From assembly GCF_000348685.1 (NCBI RefSeq), contig NZ_ANLA01000016.1:1-64000 (forward strand): a DNA stretch of 64,000 bases, given 5' to 3'. Source of the stretch: Xanthomarina gelatinilytica (lineage in GTDB: Bacteria > Bacteroidota > Bacteroidia > Flavobacteriales > Flavobacteriaceae). This document shows positions 46,537-56,761 of this stretch, piece by piece (the stretch's first letter is position 1; every line of letters begins with the position of its first letter). The notes beneath the pieces are model-generated. The model ran no database searches. It was not told the DNA's origin and saw nothing but the letters and a program-made list of their open reading frames with translations. Both the position numbers and the translations under genes were made by a program.

Positions 46537-49500
46537 ATGAAAACAAAGTTTAGTGGAATTTTAACGCTATTCCTAGCGTTTGTTGTGCAATTTACGTTTG
46601 CACAAGAAAAAACAATTTCAGGAACTGTGTCCGATGAAAACGGGTTACCCCTTCCTGGAGTTAATATTATTGTAAAAGGTACGACCAATGGTACACAAAC
46701 AGATTTTGATGGAAACTATTCCATCACTGCGAGTACTGGAGATGTCTTATCTTACTCTTTCGTTGGTTATACCAAAAAAGAAATGACTGTTGGAGCTTCC
46801 AACAACATTAGCTTTAGTATGACCCCTGATGTAACTGCTATTGATGAAGTAGTAATTACGGCTTTAGGGATTAAGAAAGAAGAAAAATCAATTGGTTACG
46901 CTGTTCAAAAAGTTGATGGTGACGACATTGCTGAGTCCAATGAGACAAACGTAGTTAACTCACTTTCAGGTAAAGTTGCTGGTGTTCAGGTTACTAACAG
47001 TTCTGGTGCAACAGGTTCTTCTTCAAGAATCGTTTTAAGAGGTGCATCCAGTATTACTGGTAACAACCAACCTTTATTCGTGATTGATGGAATTCCAGTT
47101 GACAACTCAAATTATGGAAATGCAGGCTATAGTGGTGGATTTGATTTACCAAATGGAGCTGCTGACATTAACCCTGATGATATTGAATCTGTAACAGTAT
47201 TAAAAGGTCCAAACGCAGCTGCGTTATATGGTCTTCGTGCTGCTAATGGTGTAATTGTTATTACTACCAAAAAAGGTTCAACGTCTAAAGATAAGTTAGG
47301 TATTACATTTAGTTCATCCGCTTCTTTTGAGAACCCATTATTATTACCAGATTTCCAAAACTCTTATGGACAAGGTGGAAACCCTTTCTATTTTGAATTT
47401 ATAGATGGACAAAACGGTGATGGTGGAATTGATGAAAGTTGGGGTCCTGCTTTAGATGTAGGTTATGAATTCGTACAATGGAATTCTTACACTGTTGATG
47501 GAGCACCTCTTCCATGGGTATCTCAACCAGACAATATTAAAGATTTCTATGAAACTGGACTTACTTTAAACAATAACATCTCCTTCACTGGAGGTACAGA
47601 TAAAACTAATTTCAGATTATCTTTAGGATTATTGGATCAAGAAGGTATGGTTCCAAACACAGATTTTAGAAGATACAATATTGCAGGAGTAACATCTATG
47701 CAGGTTAGTGACAAAATCAATGTGTCTTTAAATGCTAAATATATCAGATCTGAGGCTGATAACTTAGTAACTGTAGGTTACAGTAATGCAAACCCAGTAC
47801 AACAGATGATTTGGTCTGGTCGTAACGTAGATTTCAATGCGTTAAAAGATTGGCAAAACTTACCGTTAGCTGCTGAAGGTACTGCTGGTGAAGGAACGCC
47901 TTTAAACTGGAATACTGTATTCCAAAACAACCCTTTCTGGTATTTGGATACTAACTTAAATGCTTATAATAAAGACCGTGTAATTGGTGGTGTAAACCTT
48001 TCTTTTGATGTTACCAATTGGTTAACAATATCTGGTAAAACAGGGGTTGATTTTTGGAAATCTCAAACTAGAGAGAACAAAGCAAAAGGATCTAACGATG
48101 CTCCAGAAGGATATTATAGAGTCATTGACAGAACTTTCTATGAAGTTAACAGTGAAGTATTATTATCTTCTGCCGGAAACATTACTGATGATTTTACATA
48201 CTCTTTAAATGCAGGTGGTAACACCATGTACAGAAAGAATGATTTAATATTTGCGACAGCTCCTCAATTAGAGTTGCCAGGTTTATATAACGTAAGTAAC
48301 GTAAAAACTGGTGTTGACCCTATTCAAGGTGCAACTTATGCAGAGCAAAAAATTAACAGTTTATATGGATTTGGACAAATAGGTTTCAAAAACATGTTGT
48401 TTGTTGACGTTACTGCAAGAAATGATTGGTCTAGTTTATTACCAGTTGATAACAACTCATTCTTTTACCCATCTGTAACTGTGAGTGCAGTATTGAGTGA
48501 TGTTTTCAATATGGACAAATCTACTGTTTCATTGTTAAAAGTAAGAGGTGGTTGGTCTAAAGTAGGATCTACTGGAGCTTTAGGAGCTTACAGATTACAA
48601 GATGTTTACCAATTTGCTCAAGATGGTTGGGATGGTACAAACTTTTTGTTCTTACCTTCAGCCATTAATAATCCTGAAATTGGACCTGAGACAACCAGTG
48701 GTTATGAATTTGGTTTAGATGCTAGATTGTTTGAAAACAGATTGCGTTTTGATTTTACTTACTACGATCAAACGTCTGAAGACTTGATTGTTGATGTACA
48801 ATTATCATCTGCAACAGGTAGTGGATCTTCTCTACAAAATGTTGGTGAAATGAGAAACAAAGGTATCGAAGTTCAATTAGGAGGTACTTTAGTAAAAACT
48901 GATGATTGGCAAGTTGACTTAGAACTTAACTGGGCTAAGAACGACAACGAAGTGGTATCTTTAGGTGACCTTGAAACTTTAGTTTTAGGTGGGCAATGGA
49001 GTACTACAATTGAGGCGAGAGTTGGTGAATCTTATGGAACAATTGTTGGTCCTGCTTTTGAAAGAGCTCCAAATGGGGAAATTCTTTATGAAAATGGTTT
49101 ACCAGTAATTGGTGGAAGTGAAGTATTAGGAAACGTGACTCCAGATTGGACTGGTGGTGCTAATTTAATTGTATCTTACAAAAACTTTAGATTTGATGCT
49201 TTAGTAGATGGAAAAATGGGTGGAGATATCTACACCATGACAACTTCTTGGGGTAGATATGCTGGTGTTTTAGAAGAAACAATGCAAGGTCGTGAAACCG
49301 GGATAGTTGGTCAAGGTACTATGAATATTGGTACAGATGCCAACCCAGAGTATGTACCTAACAATGTTGTAACTTCTGCTAAAGACTATAACCAAAGAGC
49401 ATTCTCTAACAGTATTGCTGAAAGTTCAGTGTTTGACGCATCTTACATCAAATTAAGACAATTAGGATTAACTTATACCTTCCCTAAGAAATGGTTAGCA

Positions 49501-49683
49501 AATATTGCTTTAGACGATGTGAATTTCTCTGTTGTAGGTAGAAATTTAGCTTTCCTTTACAAGAAAGTACCACATATCGATCCTGAAAGTGCTTTCAGTA
49601 ATGATAATGGAAACCAAGGTCTAGAATTTGGTCAACTACCTTCTGCAAGAAGTATTTCATTTAATGTTAACCTTAAATTCTAA
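46537..49683 (+). CDS. SusC/RagA TonB-linked outer-membrane transporter
   Basis: 1048 residues. Signal peptide 1-22 (ends TFAQ). A carboxypeptidase-regulatory-like domain spans about 25-100 (ISGTVSDENGLPLPGVNIIV), and the plug about 115-240 (LRGASSITGNNQPLFVIDGI, SVTVLKGPNAAALYG). The barrel continues to the C-terminal SISFNVNLKF. SusC proteins import oligosaccharides or peptides with TonB energy, with a SusD lid. The SusD gene follows 17 bases later. No glycosidase, polysaccharide lyase or peptidase is adjacent, so the substrate is unknown. Confidence 0.97.
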   Translation: MKTKFSGILTLFLAFVVQFTFAQEKTISGTVSDENGLPLPGVNIIVKGTTNGTQTDFDGNYSITASTGDVLSYSFVGYTKKEMTVGASNNISFSMTPDVTAIDEVVITALGIKKEEKSIGYAVQKVDGDDIAESNETNVVNSLSGKVAGVQVTNSSGATGSSSRIVLRGASSITGNNQPLFVIDGIPVDNSNYGNAGYSGGFDLPNGAADINPDDIESVTVLKGPNAAALYGLRAANGVIVITTKKGSTSKDKLGITFSSSASFENPLLLPDFQNSYGQGGNPFYFEFIDGQNGDGGIDESWGPALDVGYEFVQWNSYTVDGAPLPWVSQPDNIKDFYETGLTLNNNISFTGGTDKTNFRLSLGLLDQEGMVPNTDFRRYNIAGVTSMQVSDKINVSLNAKYIRSEADNLVTVGYSNANPVQQMIWSGRNVDFNALKDWQNLPLAAEGTAGEGTPLNWNTVFQNNPFWYLDTNLNAYNKDRVIGGVNLSFDVTNWLTISGKTGVDFWKSQTRENKAKGSNDAPEGYYRVIDRTFYEVNSEVLLSSAGNITDDFTYSLNAGGNTMYRKNDLIFATAPQLELPGLYNVSNVKTGVDPIQGATYAEQKINSLYGFGQIGFKNMLFVDVTARNDWSSLLPVDNNSFFYPSVTVSAVLSDVFNMDKSTVSLLKVRGGWSKVGSTGALGAYRLQDVYQFAQDGWDGTNFLFLPSAINNPEIGPETTSGYEFGLDARLFENRLRFDFTYYDQTSEDLIVDVQLSSATGSGSSLQNVGEMRNKGIEVQLGGTLVKTDDWQVDLELNWAKNDNEVVSLGDLETLVLGGQWSTTIEARVGESYGTIVGPAFERAPNGEILYENGLPVIGGSEVLGNVTPDWTGGANLIVSYKNFRFDALVDGKMGGDIYTMTTSWGRYAGVLEETMQGRETGIVGQGTMNIGTDANPEYVPNNVVTSAKDYNQRAFSNSIAESSVFDASYIKLRQLGLTYTFPKKWLANIALDDVNFSVVGRNLAFLYKKVPHIDPESAFSNDNGNQGLEFGQLPSARSISFNVNLKF

Positions 49684-49700
49684 TTTTAAAAAAATAGATT

Positions 49701-51140
49701 ATGAAAAAAATAAATTTAATTGTCTTATTATTCATCGGCTTGGTATTTGTAAGCTGTGATAAAGACTTTGAAGAATTAAATAGCAATCCTAACAATCCTA
49801 CTTCTGTTCCTGCAGAATTATTATTAGGGAGCATGATAAGAAGTACTGGAAACGTGATGTACAGTACCTTCAACGGTGGAGATATGGGAGCTTGCTGGGC
49901 ACAACATTTCTCTAAAGTACAGTATAACGATGAGGAAAGATACATTCCTAGAGAAAGTGCTATAGGAAATGTATGGGCTGTTTTATACGAAAGTGTAGCT
50001 GCCGATGCCAATGCTATGTATGAATTAGCAGTACTTGAAGAAAATACGGTAGCTCAAGGTGCAGCTTTAACCATGAAAGCATATGCTTTCTTATTGTTAA
50101 CTGATCTTTACGGTGATATTCCATTCACGGAAGCTTTACAAGGAGCTACTAACATATCTCCAGTATACGATTCTCAACAAACTGTTTACAATGGTTGTTT
50201 AGCTATTCTTGACGATGCTATTTCTAAATTAAATCCTGCAAACGGAAGTTTAGATTCTAGCCAAGATATTATGTATGGAGGTGATGTATCCAAATGGAGA
50301 AAATTCGCTGCTTCTTTAAAATTCAGAGCTTTAATGCGTATGTCTGGAAAAGATGCAAGACCTAGCGAAATGCAAGCTTTAGTGAACAGTGGCCTATTGT
50401 TCTCTTCTAGTGCTGACGATGCAAATCTAGTGTATCTATCAGATGCTCCTAATGCCAACCCTATTTACGAATCGGTGGTATTTGGAACTAGAAATGAGTG
50501 GAAAATAAATAGTGAAATTGTTGAAAGAATGGATGGAACTCTTGGTCTACCAATAGATAATAGACTTCCAGTAATGGCTCAAGAAAATGCAGATGGCGTG
50601 TACAGAGGAAAACCTTCTGGGATTCAAGGTGTACCTAATAATGATTATAACTACGCTAACGTATCTCCTCTTGGAGAGTTTTATTTACGTCCAGAATTAC
50701 CAGCTGTGTTCTTAAGCTATACAGAATTACAATTCTTATTAGCTGAAGCTGCTAAAAAGAACTACATTTCTGGTGGAGATGCCGCTGCTGCTGCTTATTA
50801 CCAATCTGGAATTGAATCTAGTTTTGCTGATAATGATGGTGCAGATATTGATGCATACTACGCTGGATTAATAGTATATAATTCATCAACAGCTCTTGAG
50901 CAAATTGCTACACAAAAATGGATAGCATTATATAGTCAAGGTTTTGAAGCTTGGATAGAGTGGAAAAGAACAGGATATCCAGATTTAGATCCTGCTATTG
51001 ATGGAGCTATTAATGAAATTCCTTCTAGATTAACTTACCCAGTAATTGAGCAGTCTTTAAACGCTGCTAACTACAATGCTGCGGTTGCTAATATGCCAGG
51101 AGGAGATAAATTAACTACACCTATTTGGTGGATGAACTAA
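49701..51140 (+). CDS. SusD/RagB-type lipoprotein (SusD-like_2 form)
   Basis: 479 residues. The lipoprotein signal ends VFVSC (Cys19). The N-terminal part has SusD-like helices including TMKAYAFLLLTDLYGDIPFT. The C-terminal part has YTELQFLLAEAAKK and ATQKWIALYSQGFEAWIEWK, typical of the SusD-like_2 branch. It caps the SusC barrel on the cell surface and captures the nutrient. It is in an operon with SusC and the next two lipoproteins. Confidence 0.95.
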   Translation: MKKINLIVLLFIGLVFVSCDKDFEELNSNPNNPTSVPAELLLGSMIRSTGNVMYSTFNGGDMGACWAQHFSKVQYNDEERYIPRESAIGNVWAVLYESVAADANAMYELAVLEENTVAQGAALTMKAYAFLLLTDLYGDIPFTEALQGATNISPVYDSQQTVYNGCLAILDDAISKLNPANGSLDSSQDIMYGGDVSKWRKFAASLKFRALMRMSGKDARPSEMQALVNSGLLFSSSADDANLVYLSDAPNANPIYESVVFGTRNEWKINSEIVERMDGTLGLPIDNRLPVMAQENADGVYRGKPSGIQGVPNNDYNYANVSPLGEFYLRPELPAVFLSYTELQFLLAEAAKKNYISGGDAAAAAYYQSGIESSFADNDGADIDAYYAGLIVYNSSTALEQIATQKWIALYSQGFEAWIEWKRTGYPDLDPAIDGAINEIPSRLTYPVIEQSLNAANYNAAVANMPGGDKLTTPIWWMN

Positions 51141-51155
51141 AAAAAAAAAAGAAAA

Positions 51156-52022
51156 ATGAAAAAATTAAATTATTTATTGACAATGTTTTTCGCACTAACC
51201 CTATTGGTTGGTTGCGATACTGATCCAGATAATAATGCTCCAGTGACTGATGAAGCAGGGTTAATTATAGATGTATCGAATTCTGGTGGAGCTCTTTTAG
51301 GATCACCTGAAGCAGGTGTTCCTATTGGGGATGCTAGTGTTACTTTCTCTGATGTAGCTTTAAATTTTGAAATAACTCAAGTTTTAGGAAGTTTAGATAA
51401 TGTTTCGAAATTCGAAATAGTTAAATTTTTAAATAGTGATGCCAATCAAGGAACTGAAGGTATTACTGTTGCAGAAACTACTACCCTTCCTTTTTCTTTC
51501 AGCTACGAAACTATTGATGAATTTGTTGCTGGAACAGGGACAACTGTAGATCAATTAAGAATTGGTGATGTTTTTACTTTTAGAGTAAAAATTTACCAAA
51601 ACGATGGAGATGTATATTATTATAACAACAAAATGGGAAGAGTATCACTTACCATTAACTGTTCTTATGATTTAACTGGACAATACACAATGACTAATAG
51701 TGTTTGTGGTATTAGCCAAACTGTTGGCATTTCACAAAACCCTGATGGAACCTGGTACCTTGAAACTGCAGATGGTGGTTTATTACAGTTCTGTTCAACC
51801 AACAGTACCATCCAAAATGATGGAAGTATTGCAGTTGGATGTGGTGGAGTTGTAACTGCCGTGGCTGGTGGACCTGGTTATTGTGAAGGTGGTGGATACG
51901 GTATTGGATGTATCACTGGTGGTTCATGGGATCAAGATGCTGGTATCTTAATCATGGAGCATACTGATGCATTTTTCTCATGGTCTGGAGGCACATATAC
52001 TTCGCAATATGTAAGACAATAA
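51156..52022 (+). CDS. Lipoprotein of unknown function in the SusCD operon
   Basis: 288 residues. The lipoprotein signal ends LLVGC (Cys20). The N-terminal beta-sandwich-like half is about 30-170. The C-terminal half is rich in Gly and Cys (several Cys between about 170 and 260) and Trp near the end. Such proteins after SusD often bind the substrate at the cell surface; that role is inferred from position. It starts 16 bases after the SusD stop, behind an A-rich tract. Confidence 0.8.
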   Translation: MKKLNYLLTMFFALTLLVGCDTDPDNNAPVTDEAGLIIDVSNSGGALLGSPEAGVPIGDASVTFSDVALNFEITQVLGSLDNVSKFEIVKFLNSDANQGTEGITVAETTTLPFSFSYETIDEFVAGTGTTVDQLRIGDVFTFRVKIYQNDGDVYYYNNKMGRVSLTINCSYDLTGQYTMTNSVCGISQTVGISQNPDGTWYLETADGGLLQFCSTNSTIQNDGSIAVGCGGVVTAVAGGPGYCEGGGYGIGCITGGSWDQDAGILIMEHTDAFFSWSGGTYTSQYVRQ

Positions 52023-52052
52023 ACCTTATTAAAATATTTAAACTTATATAAT

Positions 52053-52934
52053 ATGAAAAAAATAAATAAAATGTTATTCTTAGTTGCTCTCTCAGTAGGG
52101 ATATTTACTACATCTTGTAGTGAAGACGACTATACTGGAGCAAGTATGATTAATTATTCTAGTCCTACGGTTACATTATCTACCGCTAGTACAAATGTTG
52201 TAGTTGACGAAAGTGCTATTCCTGAAGATGGGGAGTTTCTTATTCCTGTAACAGCATCAATTAGCGAACCAGTACTTGCAGATATCCATATTCCCTTAGT
52301 GCAAACGGGTGGAACTGCAGATGCTCATGATTTTGATTTAGGTACTATGATAATTACCTCTGGTACAACTTCTGCAACCACCAATATTGTTATCTATAAT
52401 ACTTGTGATACAGGTGTAGAAGGTAATGAAACTTTAACAGTTAGCTTTGCAGACAATATTGCCAATGCTAAAATGACACCATTTTCTATGGATATTTCAA
52501 TTGAAAATGATTGGGTGAACGATGTTATTGAATTTGAATTTGATTGGTCAGGAGAATTAACATATACTGCTGGAGTACCAGCAGAAGTGACAATCGACTT
52601 TTGTGATGCAGATATTGACTTCGCACTAGCAGATAATGGTGGAAATGTTTTAGGTTATATTGCAGCTACTGCAAGCTGTCCAGAAGCAGGTGGTTTCTCA
52701 GGTCTGCCTGATGGAACATACTTTATTTTAGCAGAAGTTTATGATAATCCCTTTTCTGGATTAGGTTTAACTGACGCAATGCCTATAACTACAACTTATA
52801 GTCAATGTGGTTTTGATACTGCAGGTAGCTTTGTTAATTCTGTATTGAATACAGCAACTATCTCCGGAGATGTAATTCCACTTGCTACAGTTGAAATATC
52901 TGGAGGTTATAACTACACTGTTACACCTTGGTAA
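52053..52934 (+). CDS. Lipoprotein with Calx-beta-like domain
   Basis: 293 residues. The lipoprotein signal ends FTTSC (Cys22). Residues about 35-155 read like a Calx-beta sandwich (TVTLSTASTNVVVDESA, then DTGVEGNETLTVSFADN). The C-terminal beta domain is of unknown family. It is last in the SusC-SusD-lipoprotein operon, followed by a terminator. A surface-exposed binding function is inferred from context. Confidence 0.8.
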   Translation: MKKINKMLFLVALSVGIFTTSCSEDDYTGASMINYSSPTVTLSTASTNVVVDESAIPEDGEFLIPVTASISEPVLADIHIPLVQTGGTADAHDFDLGTMIITSGTTSATTNIVIYNTCDTGVEGNETLTVSFADNIANAKMTPFSMDISIENDWVNDVIEFEFDWSGELTYTAGVPAEVTIDFCDADIDFALADNGGNVLGYIAATASCPEAGGFSGLPDGTYFILAEVYDNPFSGLGLTDAMPITTTYSQCGFDTAGSFVNSVLNTATISGDVIPLATVEISGGYNYTVTPW

Positions 52935-52957
52935 CAGAAACTATAATTATTAAAACC

Positions 52958-52987
52958 AAAAACCATCTCGTGAGAGATGGTTTTTTT
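52958..52987 (+). terminator. SusCD operon terminator
   Basis: AAAAACCATCTC pairs with GAGATGGTTTTT around GTGA. The T-tract runs directly into the -7 box of the next gene. Confidence 0.85.
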
Positions 52988-52988
52988 A

Positions 52989-52996
52989 TACCTTTG
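52989..52996 (+). promoter_or_regulatory. -7 box of rlmB
   Basis: TACCTTTG matches TAnnTTTG exactly. It starts two bases after the preceding T-tract. Its end is four bases before the ATG at 53001, so the mRNA would be nearly leaderless. No -33 TTTG is visible upstream. Confidence 0.5.
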
Positions 52997-53000
52997 TTTT

Positions 53001-53735
53001 ATGGAAAACAGCACACAAATATTTGGTTTAAGGGCTATCATGGAAGCTATATATTCTGGGGAAACCATTGAAAAAGTATTCATTCAAAAAGGTTTAAAAG
53101 GTGATTTATATAACGAACTGGAAACCTTGTTACGTAAAGAAAACATCAGTAGCACTTATGTGCCAATTGAAAAATTAAACAGGTTAACAAACAAAAATCA
53201 CCAAGGTGCCGTGGCGCAAATTTCACCTGTAGCTTTTCATGACTTAGAAGAGCTGGTATTACAAGTTATGGAGACCAGCAAGACACCATTATTTGTGCTT
53301 CTTGACCAATTAAGTGATGTTAGAAATTTTGGCGCCATCATTCGAACAGCTGAATGCACAGGTGTAGATGGTATTATTATACAGAAAAAAGGTGGTGCTC
53401 CTGTAAATGGCGACACGATAAAAACAAGTGCTGGTGCTGTATTTAAAGTCCCAATATGTAAAGTGGATCATATTAAGGATGCCATGTTCTTTTTACAGGC
53501 TTCTGGAATTAAGGTCATAGCTGCCACAGAAAAAACCGATCATACTATTTACGATGTTTCCTTTAAAGAACCTTGTGCCATTATTATGGGTTCAGAAGGA
53601 AGAGGTATCAATCCATCGGTTCTTAAATTAGTGGACGATAAAGCCAAATTACCCCTTTTGGGTGAAATAGAATCATTAAATGTATCTGTAGCATGTGGAG
53701 TATTTCTTTACGAAGCACTTAGGCAACGGCTCTAA
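53001..53735 (+). CDS. rlmB: TrmH/SpoU-family 23S rRNA methyltransferase (RlmB-like)
   Basis: 244 residues from the ATG at 53001 (MENSTQIFGLRAIMEAI); a start at 52977 would lie within the terminator. The family makes 2'-O-methylguanosine in 23S rRNA. The N-terminal substrate-binding domain (1-75) and SPOUT knot domain (about 90-244) are clear: LDQLSDVRNFGAIIRTAECTG (motif 1), AIIMGSEGRGINPSVL (motif 2), LPLLGEIESLNVSVACGVFL (motif 3). It abuts the convergent rhomboid gene with no gap. Exact target nucleotide is by family inference. Confidence 0.9.
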   Translation: MENSTQIFGLRAIMEAIYSGETIEKVFIQKGLKGDLYNELETLLRKENISSTYVPIEKLNRLTNKNHQGAVAQISPVAFHDLEELVLQVMETSKTPLFVLLDQLSDVRNFGAIIRTAECTGVDGIIIQKKGGAPVNGDTIKTSAGAVFKVPICKVDHIKDAMFFLQASGIKVIAATEKTDHTIYDVSFKEPCAIIMGSEGRGINPSVLKLVDDKAKLPLLGEIESLNVSVACGVFLYEALRQRL

Positions 53736-54494
53736 TCATTCTGTATCTTTATTTGGTTTAAATGTATAATGAATGGTTGGCCTATTTTCTTCAAGGGGTT
53801 CCGTAGGTGTATCTACTTCCATATTTGTTTCTGGGAATTCTATAAAATTACCATGTTCATCAAAATGTTTTAAAAAAGGATCATCTGCTTCATTAAAGGT
53901 TTCCTCTTCCCAAGCATACTTTTTAGGTTTAGCTATCTCCTTCTTAAATATTAGTGCAAATAAAAACCCTGTTATTAAACCTGCTGTATGTCCTTCCCAT
54001 GAAACACCATCAACTATAGGAAACACATACCAGATCATACTTCCATAAAGAAAAACAATCAATAAGGACAAGGCTATCAAACGATAATATTTGGCTAAAA
54101 TGCCTTTAAAAAAAGTAAAACTTACCAGTACATAAATTAAACCACTGGCACCAATATGATAAGATGGTCTTCCGATGCTCCAGGTAATTAACCCAGACAC
54201 CAGAATGCCATACAAAATCACTTTCCACGCTATAGGTTTGTAAAAATAAAACAAGGCTGCCGTAAGAACAAAAAGTGGAATGGTATTATGGTATAAATGA
54301 GATATCCCAGAATGTATGAACGGACTGAAAAAAATACCACGTAAACCGGTTATGGTTTGTGGATATATGCCAAATTTTGTAAAATCAATACCAAAGCGAA
54401 TTTCAACCCAAAAAACCACCCAGATTAAGAGAACAAAGAAAATGGGATATAGTACAACACCATTGGAAAATTGAAAATGCTCTTTAGATTTCAT
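53736..54494 (-). CDS. Rhomboid-family intramembrane serine protease
   Basis: 252 residues with about six membrane helices. The catalytic dyad is visible: Ser117 in HIGASGLIYVLVSF and His169 in WEGHTAGLITGF. The HSGISHLYHN motif at about 61-70 is the usual rhomboid oxyanion helix region. A charged cytoplasmic tail of about 60 residues follows helix 6 (KYAWEEETFNEADD). It cleaves membrane proteins within the bilayer; the substrate is unknown. It is adjacent to, and convergent with, rlmB. Confidence 0.92.
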   Translation of the reverse strand: MKSKEHFQFSNGVVLYPIFFVLLIWVVFWVEIRFGIDFTKFGIYPQTITGLRGIFFSPFIHSGISHLYHNTIPLFVLTAALFYFYKPIAWKVILYGILVSGLITWSIGRPSYHIGASGLIYVLVSFTFFKGILAKYYRLIALSLLIVFLYGSMIWYVFPIVDGVSWEGHTAGLITGFLFALIFKKEIAKPKKYAWEEETFNEADDPFLKHFDEHGNFIEFPETNMEVDTPTEPLEENRPTIHYTFKPNKDTE

Positions 54495-54556
54495 ATTTAA
54501 ATTTAAAAAATATAATACAAATACATGACCATAAATAGTTTTCGTGCAATATTGTC

Positions 54557-54573
54557 AGATGTCCTGGACATCT
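54557..54573. repeat. Short perfect inverted repeat upstream of rarA
   Basis: AGATGTCC-T-GGACATCT, 17 bases, between the divergent rhomboid and rarA genes. It could be an operator for one of them or a chance hairpin. There is no T-tract. Confidence 0.4.
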
Positions 54574-54628
54574 ATCAATTCTTTTTATAAAATTCTGACT
54601 TGGACGGAATTTATTTTATTTTTACCAT

Positions 54629-55906
54629 ATGAATGAACCTTTAGCTGAAAGATTGCGTCCAAAAACATTAGCTGACTACATTAGTCAAACCCATCTTGTT
54701 GGAGAACAGGGAGCTTTAACCAAACAAATTGAGCAAGGTTTAATTCCCTCCATGATTTTTTGGGGACCTCCTGGAATAGGCAAAACAACACTTGCCAATA
54801 TTATTGCCACAGAATCTGGAAGACCATTTTATACATTAAGCGCAATAAATTCCGGAGTAAAGGACGTTCGTGATGTTATTGATAAAGCCAAAACCAGTGG
54901 TGGTTTGTTTACAACCAAAAATCCCATTTTATTTATAGATGAAATTCATAGATTTAGTAAATCACAACAAGACTCTTTATTACAAGCGGTAGAAAAAGGT
55001 TGGGTAACTTTAATTGGTGCCACAACAGAAAATCCGAGTTTTGAAGTAATTCCTGCCCTTTTATCCCGTTGTCAGGTTTATATTTTAAATTCTTTTAGCA
55101 AAAACGACTTAGAAGCCCTTTTAAGGCGAGCTATTGAAAAAGATGAGCAGATATCTAAAAAAAACATAACACTAACAGAAACAGATGCCTTATTGCGCCT
55201 TTCTGGTGGTGATGCCAGAAAATTATTGAATATTTTTGAATTGATAGTCAACTCTGAGACATCAGATAAAATAACCATAACCAACGAATCGGTTTTACAA
55301 AAAGTTCAAAACAATACAGTTCGATACGATAAAACAGGTGAACAACATTACGACATTATTTCTGCTTTTATTAAATCCATTCGTGGTAGCGATCCTAATG
55401 CTGCTGTGTATTGGTTGGCCAGAATGATTGAAGGTGGTGAGGATGTTAAGTTTATCGCCAGAAGATTGCTTATCCTTGCCAGTGAAGATATTGGCAATGC
55501 CAACCCAACTGCTTTGATTATGGCAAACAATACCTTTCAGGCTGTTTCGACCATTGGACATCCAGAATCGCGTATTATTTTAAGTCAGTGTGCAACCTAC
55601 TTGGCTTGTTCCCCTAAAAGCAATGCTGCTTATGAAGCCATTAACAAAGCGCAGGAGTTGGTAAAAAACACAGGAGACTTATCTGTGCCTCTTGCCATAA
55701 GGAATGCACCTACCAAACTTATGAAAGAATTGGGCTATGGCGAAGATTACAAATACGCGCATAGTTATGAAAACAATTTTGCCAAACAAGAATTTTTACC
55801 GGAAGACATAAAAAACACCACACTCTACAATCCTGGGAATAACTCAAGGGAACAAGCCCAAAGGGAGTTTTTGAAAATTCGTTGGAAAGACAAATACAAA
55901 TATTAA
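54629..55906 (+). CDS. rarA: Replication-associated recombination protein A (AAA+ ATPase)
   Basis: 425 residues, MgsA/WRNIP1 family; acts at stalled replication forks. Walker A GPPGIGKT (46-53), Walker [11 protein letters not shown], sensor motif [16 protein letters not shown], then the C-terminal tetramerisation domain (about 230-425) with [18 protein letters not shown]. It overlaps the convergent coiled-coil gene by 4 bases. Confidence 0.96.
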   Translation: MNEPLAERLRPKTLADYISQTHLVGEQGALTKQIEQGLIPSMIFWGPPGIGKTTLANIIATESGRPFYTLSAINSGVKDVRDVIDKAKTSGGLFTTKNPILFIDEIHRFSKSQQDSLLQAVEKGWVTLIGATTENPSFEVIPALLSRCQVYILNSFSKNDLEALLRRAIEKDEQISKKNITLTETDALLRLSGGDARKLLNIFELIVNSETSDKITITNESVLQKVQNNTVRYDKTGEQHYDIISAFIKSIRGSDPNAAVYWLARMIEGGEDVKFIARRLLILASEDIGNANPTALIMANNTFQAVSTIGHPESRIILSQCATYLACSPKSNAAYEAINKAQELVKNTGDLSVPLAIRNAPTKLMKELGYGEDYKYAHSYENNFAKQEFLPEDIKNTTLYNPGNNSREQAQREFLKIRWKDKYKY

Positions 55907-56724
55907 AGCTTGATATTCAATTTGGTGTTAGTTACCTGATTTCCATCATTTTCTGAAAGCACCCACGCTCCTGCTTCTTTAAAAACCATGGCATTTTTAC
56001 CTTGAACCATGAAGACTTCTGGATTTCTTGTATTTAAAAGAACCATAACAACCTTTGAGGATTTATCAACAAGTTGGAAACCTCCATCCGTTTTTTGGGC
56101 AAACAATAGGGTTTCCATGGTTTTGGTAGTGGAATCAGCAACAGTTTCTGCTGTCTCAGCAACAACGACCTCAGGAGTGGTTTGGTTGTTTTTTTCTTCT
56201 TTTAAAGCAGCCAGTTCTTCTTTGAGCTTTTCAATTTCTTCTTTAGAAGCTTCGCTTTTAGACGTGCCCATGGCCAGAATGGTTTCATTTGGTTGGTATT
56301 TGTAATTTAAAGCCTCCAAATGTAAAAAAGCATCTCTTAACGCTTTGTTATAAGCAATGGCATACTTTTTTTCAAAACTCTCACCAAAATCTGAAAAATA
56401 GATTAGTTCTCCTTTGCAATTTTTTAATTCTATTCTCAACCTTGTTTTAAAGGTACGGGATTTGTCTGCAACATCTGATTTTAATGCTAAACAAGGATTA
56501 AACATTAAATCTTCAGGAAATATCTCGTCCTCCTTTAATGCTATGAATCCGTATTTATTGAATAAAAAATGTGATATGGAGTTAAGCTGAAACTGGTCTT
56601 CTTCATCTAAAAAATCGTATTGGTTGGGTACAATAACATATTTGTAATCATTAACACTGTTTTGTGAGAACGATGCCATGGAGAAGATACAAAGTATGGC
56701 AAATAACAGAAATTTCTTAAACAT
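55903..56724 (-). CDS. Secreted coiled-coil protein of unknown function
   Basis: 273 residues. Signal peptide 1-21 (ends MASFSQ). A conserved-looking beta/alpha domain is about 22-145 (YVIVPNQYDFLDEEDQFQL). A charged coiled coil (about 160-180, KEEIEKLKEELAALKEEK), an acidic linker and a C-terminal beta-rich module (about 200-273) follow. No function is recognised. It lies 37 bases downstream of the YjjG-like gene on the same strand and may share its transcript. A near-match to the -7 box, TATCTTTA, lies at 56754-56747. Confidence 0.75.
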   Translation of the reverse strand: MFKKFLLFAILCIFSMASFSQNSVNDYKYVIVPNQYDFLDEEDQFQLNSISHFLFNKYGFIALKEDEIFPEDLMFNPCLALKSDVADKSRTFKTRLRIELKNCKGELIYFSDFGESFEKKYAIAYNKALRDAFLHLEALNYKYQPNETILAMGTSKSEASKEEIEKLKEELAALKEEKNNQTTPEVVVAETAETVADSTTKTMETLLFAQKTDGGFQLVDKSSKVVMVLLNTRNPEVFMVQGKNAMVFKEAGAWVLSENDGNQVTNTKLNIKL

Positions 56725-56761
56725 GTGCGTTTTTTTTAAATTCGTGTAAAGATAGTAAGGA

